Of a stretch of 64,000 nt of DNA, positions 27,602 to 36,519 are shown in pieces. The translations under genes and the position numbers were made by a program. The stretch is from Paenibacillus piri (GTDB lineage Bacteria > Bacillota > Bacilli > Paenibacillales > NBRC-103111). The DNA lies in contig NZ_SMRT01000010.1 of NCBI RefSeq assembly GCF_004354045.1, positions 200,939 to 264,938 on the forward strand. Direction: 5' to 3'. Positions within the stretch are counted from its first letter, which is position 1. Each line of letters begins with the position of its first letter. A model generated the notes under the pieces. That model searched no databases. It saw nothing but the letters and a program-made list of their open reading frames with translations, and had not been told where the DNA came from.

Positions 27602-28336
27602 CTACTTGTTGATGACCCGCATATCCGTCTCGCCGGACGCGGTTGTTACCGTTTTGACCAGCAGCGAAATTTTGTTCTCGCCGTTCAACCGGTCCCAATA
27701 AGCACGAGCTGTCTGTTCGATATCGTCATAGACCGGCACCAGCACAGGCTCCCCGTTGAACGATGGAAGCGGATTGCCGTCGGCCGAATACGTATGAATA
27801 CAGTGGCCATAGCCGGTGATGCCTTGCTCGTAATGGAAAAACTGGCGCAGCGTCTGCTCCGGATTGCCCGCATTCGTTTTCAGAATCGACAGCTTGTATT
27901 GGCACTGCTTGTTATTAAGATCGATAAGACCGGAAATTCTTGGCGTATAGTTCGGCGCGTCCGGTTCGAATGTTCTCGTTGTCAGAGCTTGCTCGAAGGT
28001 CCCGCCATTCTGCAAAGCTTCAAAAATCGTATCGGTCTGGTCGCCGTTCGTTACGATATGCGCGCCGCCTGCGGCTCTGACCGGATAATAAATGATAAGC
28101 GAAGGGTCCGTCAGCTTCGCCGGGTCTTTCGCTTCCGTCCGGACAAAGCCGTTCGGCTCCTGTACGAAAATACGGTTGCGGCTGTTCTCGCTCCGCCCCA
28201 TAATCCAATATACCTGCACGAGCCGCTTGCCGTCCGGCGTCAATCCGATGACGATGCCGCGCCCCGGGTACGGGTTGTGCTTCAACGCGTCGAGGTTTTG
28301 CTCGGCTGCGCTGTTCCATTGAGTTGCTGCTGTCAC
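27602..28336 (-). CDS. Stand-alone IMP cyclohydrolase (PurO-like)
   Basis: This 244-residue protein resembles the PurO/IMP_cyclohyd family: N-terminal NPYPGRGIVIGLT, VQVYWIMGRSENSRNR, and IIYYPV followed by HIVTNGDQT. PurO-type enzymes close FAICAR to IMP and are unrelated to the N-terminal domain of bifunctional PurH. Its position directly after a transformylase-only PurH and before purD strongly supports this role. The start is GTG behind AAGGAGG. The gene completes the final step of IMP synthesis here. The family is best known from archaea and some Firmicutes. Confidence 0.8.
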   Translation of the reverse strand: MTAATQWNSAAEQNLDALKHNPYPGRGIVIGLTPDGKRLVQVYWIMGRSENSRNRIFVQEPNGFVRTEAKDPAKLTDPSLIIYYPVRAAGGAHIVTNGDQTDTIFEALQNGGTFEQALTTRTFEPDAPNYTPRISGLIDLNNKQCQYKLSILKTNAGNPEQTLRQFFHYEQGITGYGHCIHTYSADGNPLPSFNGEPVLVPVYDDIEQTARAYWDRLNGENKISLLVKTVTTASGETDMRVINK

Positions 28337-28349
28337 TGCTGTTTCCTCC

Positions 28350-29528
28350 TTAGTGATGGAATAAACGAACGCCCGAATAGGTCATAACCATACCGTAATC
28401 GTTAGCGGCTTGCACAACTTCTTCGTCGCGCATCGAGCTGCCGGCCTGCACCACATATTTCACTCCGCTGCGGCTCGCCCGGTCGATATTGTCGCGGAAC
28501 GGCAGGAATGCGTCCGAGCCGTAAGTGACGCCCTGCAGCTTATTCAGCCATTCGCGCTTCTCCTCGCGCGTCAAACGCGGCGGCACCTCCGTAAAGCAGC
28601 TTTCCCAGCTCGCATTTTCCACGGCGGTCACTTCATCCTCGAGCCAAAGATCGATCGCGTTGTTTTGCTCGGCGCGCGACAGACCTGGACGGAACGACAT
28701 CGAGAGCGCTCTTGGATGCTGGCGCAAAAACCAGCGGTCCGCTTTGTCGCCGGCAAGGCGTGTGCAATGAATTCTCGATTGCTGCCCGGCGCCGATTCCG
28801 ATCGTTTGACCGTCGAGCGCATAGCAGATCGAGTTGGATTGCGTATACTTTAACGTAATCAGGCTGACCAGCATGTCGCGCTTCGCGGAATCCGGCAGCT
28901 CCTTGTTGTTCGTGACGATATTCGTCAACGCCGACTCGTCGATCACCGCGTTGTTGCGCTGCTGCTCCAAAGTCATGCCGAACAGGTTGCGCTTTTCAAT
29001 CGGATCGGCCGCATACTCGGGATCGATTTGCAAAATGAGATAGCCGCCGTTTTTCTTTTCTTTCAAAATTTGCAAAGCTTCCTCGGTATAGCCCGGCGCG
29101 ACGACAAGGTCGGATACTTCCCGTTTCAACAGCTTGGCCGTCGATGCGTCGACAATGTCGCTCAAAGCGGCACAATCACCGAACGAGGACATCCGGTCAG
29201 CGCCTCTCGCTCTCGCATAAGCCGTTGCCAGCGGGGACAGCTCGAGCCCGTCGACAAAATAAGCCTTGGCCAACTCGGGGCTCATCGGCGCATAGACAGC
29301 CGCTCCAGCCGGACTGACATGCTTGAACGATGCCGCCGCAGGCAGTCCTGTCGCCTGGCGCAGCTCGCGGGCAAGCTGATAGCTGTTAAGCGCGTCGAGC
29401 AGATTGATAAAGCCGGGATCGCCATTGACCACCTTAAGCGGCAGCGGGCCGTGTTCGCTGTAAATTTTGGCTTCCTTTTGGTGCGGGTTCATCCCGTAGC
29501 GCAAATGTATCTCGTTCGGATTACTCAT
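28350..29528 (-). CDS. purH: Stand-alone AICAR transformylase (PurH C-domain type)
   Basis: This 392-residue protein has only the formyltransferase half of PurH. It starts HLRYGMNPHQKEAKIY and contains SFKHVSPAGAAV (catalytic Lys-His), RARGADRMSSFGDCAALSD and AFLPFRDNIDRASRSGVKYVVQ. Bifunctional PurH proteins are about 510 residues and carry an N-terminal IMP cyclohydrolase domain, which is absent; a separate cyclohydrolase gene follows 13 bases downstream. It overlaps the purN end by 8 bases. It uses 10-formyl-tetrahydrofolate to formylate AICAR. I see no sign of truncation, so this is a natural single-domain form. Confidence 0.88.
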   Translation of the reverse strand: MSNPNEIHLRYGMNPHQKEAKIYSEHGPLPLKVVNGDPGFINLLDALNSYQLARELRQATGLPAAASFKHVSPAGAAVYAPMSPELAKAYFVDGLELSPLATAYARARGADRMSSFGDCAALSDIVDASTAKLLKREVSDLVVAPGYTEEALQILKEKKNGGYLILQIDPEYAADPIEKRNLFGMTLEQQRNNAVIDESALTNIVTNNKELPDSAKRDMLVSLITLKYTQSNSICYALDGQTIGIGAGQQSRIHCTRLAGDKADRWFLRQHPRALSMSFRPGLSRAEQNNAIDLWLEDEVTAVENASWESCFTEVPPRLTREEKREWLNKLQGVTYGSDAFLPFRDNIDRASRSGVKYVVQAGSSMRDEEVVQAANDYGMVMTYSGVRLFHH

Positions 29529-30204
29529 TCATTATCCCTTCCTCACTGGTTATAGTAGTGGTCGTACCATCGTCCCGCAGCCGGACTTGTCCGAGCGCGA
29601 TCCGTTCTATAACTTCGGGCAGCAGCGCATGCTCGATCGCATGAATGCGCGCCGCCAGGCTTTGTTCCGTGTCCTCCGGCCCGATATCCACACTCCGCTG
29701 GGCGATGATCGGCCCCGTATCCATTCCGCCGTCGACATAATGAACCGTCGCTCCGGTCACCTTAACTCCATAATCGAGCGCCTGCCTGATCGCATCCAGC
29801 CCCGGAAACGACGGCAGGAGCGACGGGTGAATGTTGATCAACCGTCCGTATAACGGGTCGACAAGCACATGGGTAATCAGACGCATATAGCCGGCCAGTA
29901 CGACCAGATCGATCTCAAGCGCCTGCAGCCGCGCCAATATTTCTTTCTCATAGCTTTCGCGGTCTGCATAATCTTTCGGGCGAAACACAAACGCCGGCAC
30001 CCCTAATTGCCTCGCGCGTTCCACCACTTGAGCCTTCGGTCTGTCACATACCAAAAGCTCGATGCGAACATCGAGCCCTGGACGAAAGGGCGTGCGGGCG
30101 ACTCTGTCGCCGTTCAACCTGCCAGCATGCACCGCATCCGCAATGGCCTGAAAATTCGTCCCGCTCCCGGACGCGAATACGGCGATGCGAAACGGCTTGG
30201 TCAT
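29521..30204 (-). CDS. purN: Phosphoribosylglycinamide formyltransferase
   Basis: This 227-residue protein starts KPFRIAVFASGSGTNFQAIA and carries the catalytic motifs INIHPSLLPSFPGLDA and GATVHYVDGGMDTGPII (Asn, His and Asp of the GART active site). It formylates GAR with 10-formyl-tetrahydrofolate. The ATG overlaps the purM stop by 4 bases, and its end overlaps the next gene by 8. An insert near residues 35-47 (ARTPFRPGLDVRI) makes it slightly longer than the usual 190-210. Confidence 0.94.
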   Translation of the reverse strand: MTKPFRIAVFASGSGTNFQAIADAVHAGRLNGDRVARTPFRPGLDVRIELLVCDRPKAQVVERARQLGVPAFVFRPKDYADRESYEKEILARLQALEIDLVVLAGYMRLITHVLVDPLYGRLINIHPSLLPSFPGLDAIRQALDYGVKVTGATVHYVDGGMDTGPIIAQRSVDIGPEDTEQSLAARIHAIEHALLPEVIERIALGQVRLRDDGTTTTITSEEGIMNE

Positions 30205-31241
30205 ACAACCGCTCCCTGAAAGGCAACAACCCGCTCGCCGGCTGTAACCCGGCCTAAGGTATATACTTGCTCCCCGTGCTGCTCAAAAATCGCTTTTGCT
30301 TCAGCCGCTTGTTCCTCGGCAACGACGACGACCATACCGATTCCCATGTTGAACGTACGGAACATATCATTGTTGCTGATTCCGCCTTCCTGCTGCATCA
30401 ATTGGAAAATCGGCAAAATCGGCCATGATCCGTAATCGATCTCCACATTAACGTTATCCGGAAGCATCCGCGGAATATTTTCGATAAAACCGCCGCCCGT
30501 AATATGCGCCAGACCTTTAAGCTGAACCTTCTCCAATGCCGCAAGCACGGATTTGACATAAATTTTCGTCGGCTCCAAAATGACATGCCCCAGCTTGCCG
30601 CCAAGCGCATCCACGTGATCGTGCAGGCTGTAGCCCTTGTCCTCCAGCAGCAGCTTGCGCACAAGCGAGAAGCCGTTGCTGTGAACGCCGCTCGACGCGA
30701 GTCCGAGCACCGTGTCTCCGGGCCGAATCGACGAGCCGTCGATGATACTCTTCTTGTCGACAACGCCTACGGTAAAACCGGCGATGTCGTATTCGCCTTC
30801 GGCGTACATGCCCGGCATTTCCGCCGTTTCTCCGCCGATCAGCGCGCAGCCCGATTGCACGCAGCCGTCGCTGATCCCTTTGATGATCGACTCGATTTTC
30901 TCGGGGATGACTTTATCGCAAGCCAAGTAATCGAGGAAAAACAGCGGTTCCGCGCCCTGCACGACAATATCGTTCACGCACATCGCAACAGCGTCGATAC
31001 CAATCGTATCATGCTTATCCATGGCAAAAGCGACTTTCAACTTCGTGCCTACGCCGTCCGTACCGGAAACGAGCACAGGCTCCTCGTACTTATGTTTGTT
31101 CAGGCCAAAAAGCCCGCCGAATCCGCCCAGATCCGTCATCACTTCCGGACGGAACGTCGTCTTCACGTGCTTTTTCATCCGTTCCACGGCTTCGTTGCCC
31201 GCCGCGATGTCGACTCCGGCCTTTTTATATGCATCCGACAC
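30201..31241 (-). CDS. purM: Phosphoribosylformylglycinamidine cyclo-ligase (AIR synthetase)
   Basis: This 346-residue protein starts SDAYKKAGVDIAAGNEAVER and has the PurM motifs VSGTDGVGTKL, IGGETAEMPGMY, GLASSGVHSNGFSLVR and HITGGGFIENIPRM. It closes FGAM to AIR using ATP. I chose the GTG at 31241, 8-9 bases after AAAGGAG; the ATG three codons upstream overlaps that site. It follows an unusually long 363-base gap after purF, then couples to purN by ATGA. Confidence 0.95.
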   Translation of the reverse strand: MSDAYKKAGVDIAAGNEAVERMKKHVKTTFRPEVMTDLGGFGGLFGLNKHKYEEPVLVSGTDGVGTKLKVAFAMDKHDTIGIDAVAMCVNDIVVQGAEPLFFLDYLACDKVIPEKIESIIKGISDGCVQSGCALIGGETAEMPGMYAEGEYDIAGFTVGVVDKKSIIDGSSIRPGDTVLGLASSGVHSNGFSLVRKLLLEDKGYSLHDHVDALGGKLGHVILEPTKIYVKSVLAALEKVQLKGLAHITGGGFIENIPRMLPDNVNVEIDYGSWPILPIFQLMQQEGGISNNDMFRTFNMGIGMVVVVAEEQAAEAKAIFEQHGEQVYTLGRVTAGERVVAFQGAVV

Positions 31242-31250
31242 TCGGATCAT

Positions 31251-31604
31251 CTCCTTTAGATTGGTGGTCTCGGCGACCCATTGCTTATAAAAAATCGCGC
31301 AACCAATCTGCGTTTTTATATATTTAGAACGGGGCGTATGGCTGCTCCCGCCGTTTCTTTCTACTCTTTACAAACAGAAGTCTGCGAAAAAATGCTTGTG
31401 AATATGGGTTCATTCAGGTGATGAAGGGAAAGAGAATGGCATGGAAAGTTTACGGCCGCCTTTGAAATGCAAGTTATAACCGATAAAAATAAAATTAAAA
31501 ATAACTTGTGTTTCAACAGCGGTGGAATGCCTTCTCTTGCCCGGAATCACCGGTTTAATGAATCCAAATTCAAGAAAACGGGCTCGCAGACTCCTAACGG
31601 CACC
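31251..31604. other. 354-base non-coding gap inside the purine operon
   Basis: Most purine genes here overlap or nearly touch, but purF and purM are separated by this gap. I find no supported ORF. An inverted pair CAAGTTAT/ATAACTTG (31470-31508) encloses an AT-rich stretch. No clear terminator and no convincing promoter were seen. It could hold a processing site or a relic insertion. Confidence 0.4.
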
Positions 31605-33098
31605 TTAATCGCAGCCGCAGCCGACTTCCGATTCCTCGGTAATGCGCGTCGGGTAGCTGTTGTCGAAACAGGCGGTACAATGGCCCCGGTTCAACTCGAC
31701 GTTCGGGCGTCCGATGGAGCCGAGCAGCCCTTCCTTGCTCAGGAAATGCAGCGAGTCGGCGTTGATCGCCTGGCGGATTTCCTCGATCGACTTTTGCGCG
31801 GCGATCAGCTCCTTGCGGTCCGGCGTATCGATCCCGTAATAGCAAGGATTCATGAACGGCGGCGAGCTGATCCGTACGTGGACCTCGGTTGCGCCCGCTT
31901 CGCGCAGCAGGTTGACAATGCGCAGCGACGTCGTGCCGCGAACGATCGAGTCGTCGATCATGACGACCCGTTTGCCCGCCACGATGCTGCGCACCGCGCT
32001 CAGCTTCATCTTCACGCCCTGCTCGCGCAGCTCCTGGCTCGGCTGGATAAACGTGCGGCCCGTGTAGCGGTTTTTGATCAGCCCGAGCTCATACGGGATA
32101 CCTGTTTGCTCCGCATAGCCGATCGCCGCAGAGATGCTCGAATCCGGTACGCCGGTGACGATATCGGCGTCGACGAACGCCTCCAGCGCCAGCTGGCGGC
32201 CCATCCGCTTGCGGGCGGAGTGAATGTTGATCGCATCGATATCGCTGTCCGGACGCGCGAAATAAATATATTCCATCGCGCAGATCGCGCGCCGCTGGAT
32301 CGGCGCAAAGCGATCCTCGGTCATACTGCCTCGCGCGATATCCAACACCAGCAGCTCGCCCGGTTCGACATCGCGGTAGTAGGTGCCGCCTACCGCATCG
32401 AACGCACACGTCTCGGAGGCGAACAGGTAGGCGTTGCCCAACCGTCCCATCACGAAAGGCCGCAAGCCGTGCGGGTCGCGCGCGGCGATCAGCTTATCCT
32501 TCGTTTGAAACAGGAACGCATAGGCGCCGTCCACCTTCAGCAGCGCTTCCTTGACTGCCAACACAATGTCATCGTGCTGGGAGCGCGCGATTAAGTGAGC
32601 GACAACCTCCGTATCGCTCGTCGTTTGAAAGATCGACCCTTGCCGCTCCAGATCATGCTTGATTTCAGCGGCATTGGTCAGGTTGCCGTTCGTGGCGATC
32701 GCCAGATCGCCGCCGCGGTATTTAAATATAAGCGGCTGCGCGTTCGCCAGCTTGCTCTCGCCGGCAGTCGAGTAGCGGACATGGGCGATCGCGGACGATC
32801 CGACCAGCGTGCCGAGGATATCGTTGTTGAATACTTCCTTGACCAGGCCCATATCGCGATGATAGTTGAATCCGCTGCCGTCGGTCACGCAGATCCCGGC
32901 GCTTTCCTGGCCGCGGTGCTGCAGAGCGTGCAATCCGTAATACGAGAGCGATGCGGCGTCGGGGTGACCGAACACCCCGAACACGCCGCATTCCTCGCGA
33001 AGCTTGTCGAACAGCCCGTCATGGCTGTTGATTCCGTCATTGTAGAAACGTCCTGTCCATAACGCTTGCGCCTGCGATGTCTTTATTTCATCAGACAT
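31605..33098 (-). CDS. purF: Amidophosphoribosyltransferase
   Basis: This 497-residue protein has the N-terminal glutaminase domain (Cys37 in EECGVFGVFGH, then GLHALQHRGQESAGI and HVRYSTAGES) and a C-terminal PRTase domain (VMIDDSIVRGTT). It makes phosphoribosylamine, the first committed step of purine synthesis. The Cys must become N-terminal after propeptide cleavage; here the propeptide would be 36 residues, much longer than the 11 of the B. subtilis enzyme. C-terminal cysteines (GHCTACF and GCGCD) fit the Fe-S-containing Bacillus type. The start at 33098 overlaps the purL end and has GGAAGGA upstream. Confidence 0.95.
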   Translation of the reverse strand: MSDEIKTSQAQALWTGRFYNDGINSHDGLFDKLREECGVFGVFGHPDAASLSYYGLHALQHRGQESAGICVTDGSGFNYHRDMGLVKEVFNNDILGTLVGSSAIAHVRYSTAGESKLANAQPLIFKYRGGDLAIATNGNLTNAAEIKHDLERQGSIFQTTSDTEVVAHLIARSQHDDIVLAVKEALLKVDGAYAFLFQTKDKLIAARDPHGLRPFVMGRLGNAYLFASETCAFDAVGGTYYRDVEPGELLVLDIARGSMTEDRFAPIQRRAICAMEYIYFARPDSDIDAINIHSARKRMGRQLALEAFVDADIVTGVPDSSISAAIGYAEQTGIPYELGLIKNRYTGRTFIQPSQELREQGVKMKLSAVRSIVAGKRVVMIDDSIVRGTTSLRIVNLLREAGATEVHVRISSPPFMNPCYYGIDTPDRKELIAAQKSIEEIRQAINADSLHFLSKEGLLGSIGRPNVELNRGHCTACFDNSYPTRITEESEVGCGCD

Positions 33099-35326
33099 GG
33101 GATCGCATCCTTCCAAACCTTTTCTAGTTGTGCAACCGATGCTTGGATGACTGGTTTAGCATTCACTTGGATTTGAAGTTCTGTTCCCTGTACTTGACCG
33201 AGCTCTTGATACGGTACGCCTTGCTGTTCAAGCCATTGCTTCAGCGCCGCGGCTTTGGCCGGCGAGGCGCTCAGCAGCACGCGGGATTGGCTCTCGCTGA
33301 ACAAGGCGATGTCGCTGCGCAGACCGGTGCTGAAATCAACATTCGCACCTATGCGGCCGCTCATGCAGCTCTCGGCCAAAGCGACGGCCAGTCCGCCTTC
33401 GGACAAGTCGTGCGCAGAGGCGACGAGGCCTTGCTGAATCGCGCCAAGTACGGTGTCGAGCAGCTTTTTCTCCACATCGAGATCGATTTGCGGCGGACGG
33501 CCTTCCGTCACCCCGTGAAGCACATATTGAAACTCGCTGCCGCCCAGCTCCGCTTTCGTTTCGCCGAGCACGAGAATAATGTCGCCTTCCTGTTTAAAGC
33601 TTTGCGTAGTGATGTGGTCGAGATCATGGACCAGACCGACCATGCCGATGACCGGCGTCGGATAGATCGCGCCTTTCGCATTTTCGTTATACAAGCTGAC
33701 ATTGCCGCCGATGACCGGGGCATTCAGCTTGCGGCAAGCCTCGGACATGCCATCGGCCGCTTTTTCCAGTTGCCAGAAAATTTCCGGCTTCTCCGGGCTG
33801 CCGAAGTTCAGGTTATCCGTAATCGCCAGCGGCTCGCCGCCGGAGCAGACGTTATTCCGCGCAGCTTCCGCCACTGCAATCATGCCGCCCGCTTCGGGAT
33901 CAAGATACACATAACGGCCGTTGCAATCCGTCGACATCGACAGCGCTTTGCGCGTGCCTTGAATGGTCACGACCGCGGCATCGGAGCCGGGGCGAACCGC
34001 CGTGCTTGTGCGCACCATATAGTCATATTGATTATATACCCATTCTTTGCTTGCAACCGTCGGGGATGCCAAAACTTTTTCCAAAGCGCCGTTCAAATCC
34101 GTCACTTCCGCGTAACGGTTCGTATCGACACTCGCTTGCTCCACATAATAAGCAGGCTCTTGCGAAGGCTTATTATACACCGGGCACTCGTCTACCAGCG
34201 CGGTTACCGGCATATCGCCGACAAGCTCGCCGCCGTGGAACAGCTTCAGCCGGCCGTCATCCGTTACTTTGCCGACCTTCGCGCAATGCAGGCCCCACCG
34301 TTCAAAAATCGCCTTCGCCTGCGCTTCATCCTTCGGCTCGACGACGAACAGCATCCGCTCCTGGGACTCGGACAGCATCATTTCATAAGGCGTCATGCCT
34401 TCCTCGCGCTGCGGCACTTCATCGAGATACAGCTCCATGCCGTTGCCTGCTTTGCTCGCCATCTCGGAGCTCGAACAGGTCAGACCTGCCGCACCCATGT
34501 CCTGAATGCCGAGCACGATGCCGGAATTGATCAGGTCCAGACAAGCCTCAAGCACCAGCTTCTCCATGAACGGATCGCCAACCTGCACCGCAGGACGCTT
34601 CGCTTCGGATTCGGCCGTCAGCTCTTCGGAAGCGAACGTCGCGCCGTGAATGCCGTCGCGGCCGGTTGCCGGACCGACATAAAATACAGGATTGCCGACG
34701 CCCTTGGCGACGCCTTTTTGAATTTTGTCATGGTCAATGAGGCCGACGCACATCGCATTTACGAGCGGGTTGCCTTCGTAGCTCTCGTCGAACATGACTT
34801 CCCCGCCGACGGTCGGAATGCCGATGCAGTTGCCGTAGCCCGCGATTCCGGACACGACATGCTCGAACAAATATTTGACGCGCTCATTTTCGAGACGGCC
34901 GAAGCGCAAACTGTTCAGCAGCGCCACCGGGCGCGCGCCCATGGAGAAAATGTCACGGATAATGCCGCCCACGCCGGTCGCCGCGCCTTGGAAAGGCTCG
35001 ATTGCCGAAGGATGGTTATGGCTTTCGATTTTAAACACGACCGCCTGGTTATCGCCGATATCGACAATGCCCGCACCTTCGCCCGGGCCCATCAGCACGC
35101 GGGGACCCGTTACGGGAAACTTGCGCAGCACCGGCTTCGAATTTTTGTAGGAGCAATGCTCGGACCACATGACGCTGAACACGCCGATTTCCACATAGTT
35201 CGGACGGCGACCCAGGAATCCGCAGATTTGATCGTATTCCGCATCGGTAACGCCCATCTGTTTGTATATTTTCTGCTCTGCGATTTGCTCTGCGTTAGGC
35301 TCCTTAGCCGTTAACTGCTGCGCCAT
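33083..35326 (-). CDS. purL: FGAM synthase, large subunit (small-PurL type)
   Basis: This 747-residue protein has the PurL layout of two AIR-synthetase-like halves, with motifs MWSEHCSYKNSKP, FKIESHNHPSAIEPF, GDPFMEKLVLEA, IGGNVSLYNE and SAHDLSEGGLAVALAE. It makes FGAM from FGAR using ammonia from PurQ, with PurS as the bridging subunit. The length fits the Bacillus-type three-subunit enzyme rather than the 1300-residue fused form. The ATG follows a GGAGGG site and overlaps the purQ end by 23 bases. Confidence 0.96.
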   Translation of the reverse strand: MAQQLTAKEPNAEQIAEQKIYKQMGVTDAEYDQICGFLGRRPNYVEIGVFSVMWSEHCSYKNSKPVLRKFPVTGPRVLMGPGEGAGIVDIGDNQAVVFKIESHNHPSAIEPFQGAATGVGGIIRDIFSMGARPVALLNSLRFGRLENERVKYLFEHVVSGIAGYGNCIGIPTVGGEVMFDESYEGNPLVNAMCVGLIDHDKIQKGVAKGVGNPVFYVGPATGRDGIHGATFASEELTAESEAKRPAVQVGDPFMEKLVLEACLDLINSGIVLGIQDMGAAGLTCSSSEMASKAGNGMELYLDEVPQREEGMTPYEMMLSESQERMLFVVEPKDEAQAKAIFERWGLHCAKVGKVTDDGRLKLFHGGELVGDMPVTALVDECPVYNKPSQEPAYYVEQASVDTNRYAEVTDLNGALEKVLASPTVASKEWVYNQYDYMVRTSTAVRPGSDAAVVTIQGTRKALSMSTDCNGRYVYLDPEAGGMIAVAEAARNNVCSGGEPLAITDNLNFGSPEKPEIFWQLEKAADGMSEACRKLNAPVIGGNVSLYNENAKGAIYPTPVIGMVGLVHDLDHITTQSFKQEGDIILVLGETKAELGGSEFQYVLHGVTEGRPPQIDLDVEKKLLDTVLGAIQQGLVASAHDLSEGGLAVALAESCMSGRIGANVDFSTGLRSDIALFSESQSRVLLSASPAKAAALKQWLEQQGVPYQELGQVQGTELQIQVNAKPVIQASVAQLEKVWKDAIPCLMK

Positions 35327-35999
35327 GTTTTTCCCTCCATGTGCTCAAAATCGATGTAAACATCCGCTTGCCGTCAGCCGAGCCGAACAGCTCGTGAACC
35401 GCGCGTTCCGGATGCGGCATCATGCCCAGCACGTTGCCCGCTTTGTTGCAAATTCCTGCGATATCGTCAACGGAACCGTTCGGATTGCTGCCCGCCTCGT
35501 AACGGAACACGATTTGCTTGTTCGTTTGAAGCTCTGCGAGCGTCGCATCGTCGCAATAGTAATTGCCTTCGCCATGCGCGATCGGAATGTTGATCAGCTC
35601 GCCCTGCTTGTAATCCGCCGTAAATGGCGTAGCCGCATTTTCAACCTGCAGCATCGCCGCGTGGCAGCGGAATTTCAGCGATTCGTTACGCAGCATAGCG
35701 CCCGGCAGCAGGCCGGACTCCAGCAAAATTTGAAAACCGTTGCAAATGCCGAGGATATACTTGCCTTGCTGAGCCGCCTGAACGAGCGCGTTCATTACCG
35801 GAGCAAAGCGGGCAATTGCGCCGCAGCGCAGATAATCGCCGTAAGAAAAGCCCCCGGGCACGATAATGCCGTCATATTTGGATAAGTCCGTTTCGGTATG
35901 CCATACATATTCAACAGGTTGGCCGATTGTTTCCTCGACTGCCTTGAAACAGTCAATGTCGCAATTGGATCCTGGAAACACCAGTACTGCGAAATTCAT
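35304..35999 (-). CDS. purQ: FGAM synthase, glutaminase subunit
   Basis: This 231-residue class I glutamine amidotransferase starts MNFAVLVFPGSNCDIDCF and has the nucleophile Cys in YILGICNGFQ and the C-terminal His in MPHPERA. It supplies ammonia to PurL. The ATG at 35999 has AAGGAGGA eight bases upstream. Between purS (16-base gap from the purS stop) and purL (overlap), the order S-Q-L is the Bacillus type. Confidence 0.95.
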   Translation of the reverse strand: MNFAVLVFPGSNCDIDCFKAVEETIGQPVEYVWHTETDLSKYDGIIVPGGFSYGDYLRCGAIARFAPVMNALVQAAQQGKYILGICNGFQILLESGLLPGAMLRNESLKFRCHAAMLQVENAATPFTADYKQGELINIPIAHGEGNYYCDDATLAELQTNKQIVFRYEAGSNPNGSVDDIAGICNKAGNVLGMMPHPERAVHELFGSADGKRMFTSILSTWREKHGAAVNG

Positions 36000-36032
36000 C
36001 ACATGGTCCTCCTTCACATAGGTCGCTGCTTT

Positions 36033-36275
36033 TTAAATCAACTCGTACCGGTAGTCTTCAATGACAGTGTTCGCCAGCAGCTTTTCGCACATCGCCTTTA
36101 CGCGCCGCTCCGCTTCCGCACGGTCGCTCGTTCCAAGCTCCAGCTCCAAATATTTGCCTACGCGCACTTTACTCACTTCGTCAAAACCCATCGAATGCAG
36201 CGCGCCTTGCACCGCAACCCCTTGCGGGTCGAGTACGCTTTGTTTGATCGTGACATAAACGGTTGCTTTTAACAT
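36033..36275 (-). CDS. purS: FGAM synthase, PurS subunit
   Basis: This 80-residue protein starts MLKATVYVTIKQSVLDPQG, with the PurS motif VQGALHSMGFDEVSKVRVGK and a closing VIEDYRYEL. It bridges PurL and PurQ in the FGAM synthase complex. The ATG at 36275 lies behind GAGGAGGA; an upstream TTG frame adds 15 residues that overlap the ribosome binding site. A 166-bp palindrome-ended element lies just upstream. Confidence 0.94.
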   Translation of the reverse strand: MLKATVYVTIKQSVLDPQGVAVQGALHSMGFDEVSKVRVGKYLELELGTSDRAEAERRVKAMCEKLLANTVIEDYRYELI

Positions 36276-36342
36276 GGGGGTGAATCCTCCTCGGGATGGG
36301 GTGAGTTTGAAAAAAGCCAAACTTATTTTATTTAAAGTGAGC

Positions 36343-36508
36343 GTTCAAAAAGTCAACGTTTCAGCACCGAGAAGGTTGGATGAAGGTGAAGAAGGAGGAG
36401 CGGAGTTTAGGCAAACCTAAATGAGCACCGGACTTCAAGCCTGAATTCAACCTTCGATGTCGAGCAGCTTCCCGATTGACTTCGTGATCAAATGGGGACT
36501 TTTTGAAT
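36343..36508. mobile_element. 166-bp palindrome-ended element between purC and purS (MITE-like)
   Basis: GTTCAAAAAGTC at 36343-36354 and GACTTTTTGAAT at 36497-36508 are inverted repeats (11 of 12 paired). Inside are a perfect TTTAGG-CAAA-CCTAAA hairpin (36406-36421) and a GAAGGTTG/CAACCTTC pair, so the unit can fold strongly. It has no coding capacity. The size and inverted ends resemble a miniature inverted-repeat element. No target-site duplication was confirmed. Confidence 0.5.
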
Positions 36509-36519
36509 TACCTCTTAAA

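Noticed and set aside
33128..35314. 728-codon open frame on the plus strand
   Set aside because: It lies exactly antisense to purL, has no ribosome binding site or recognisable domains, and reflects codon bias of the GC-rich gene.
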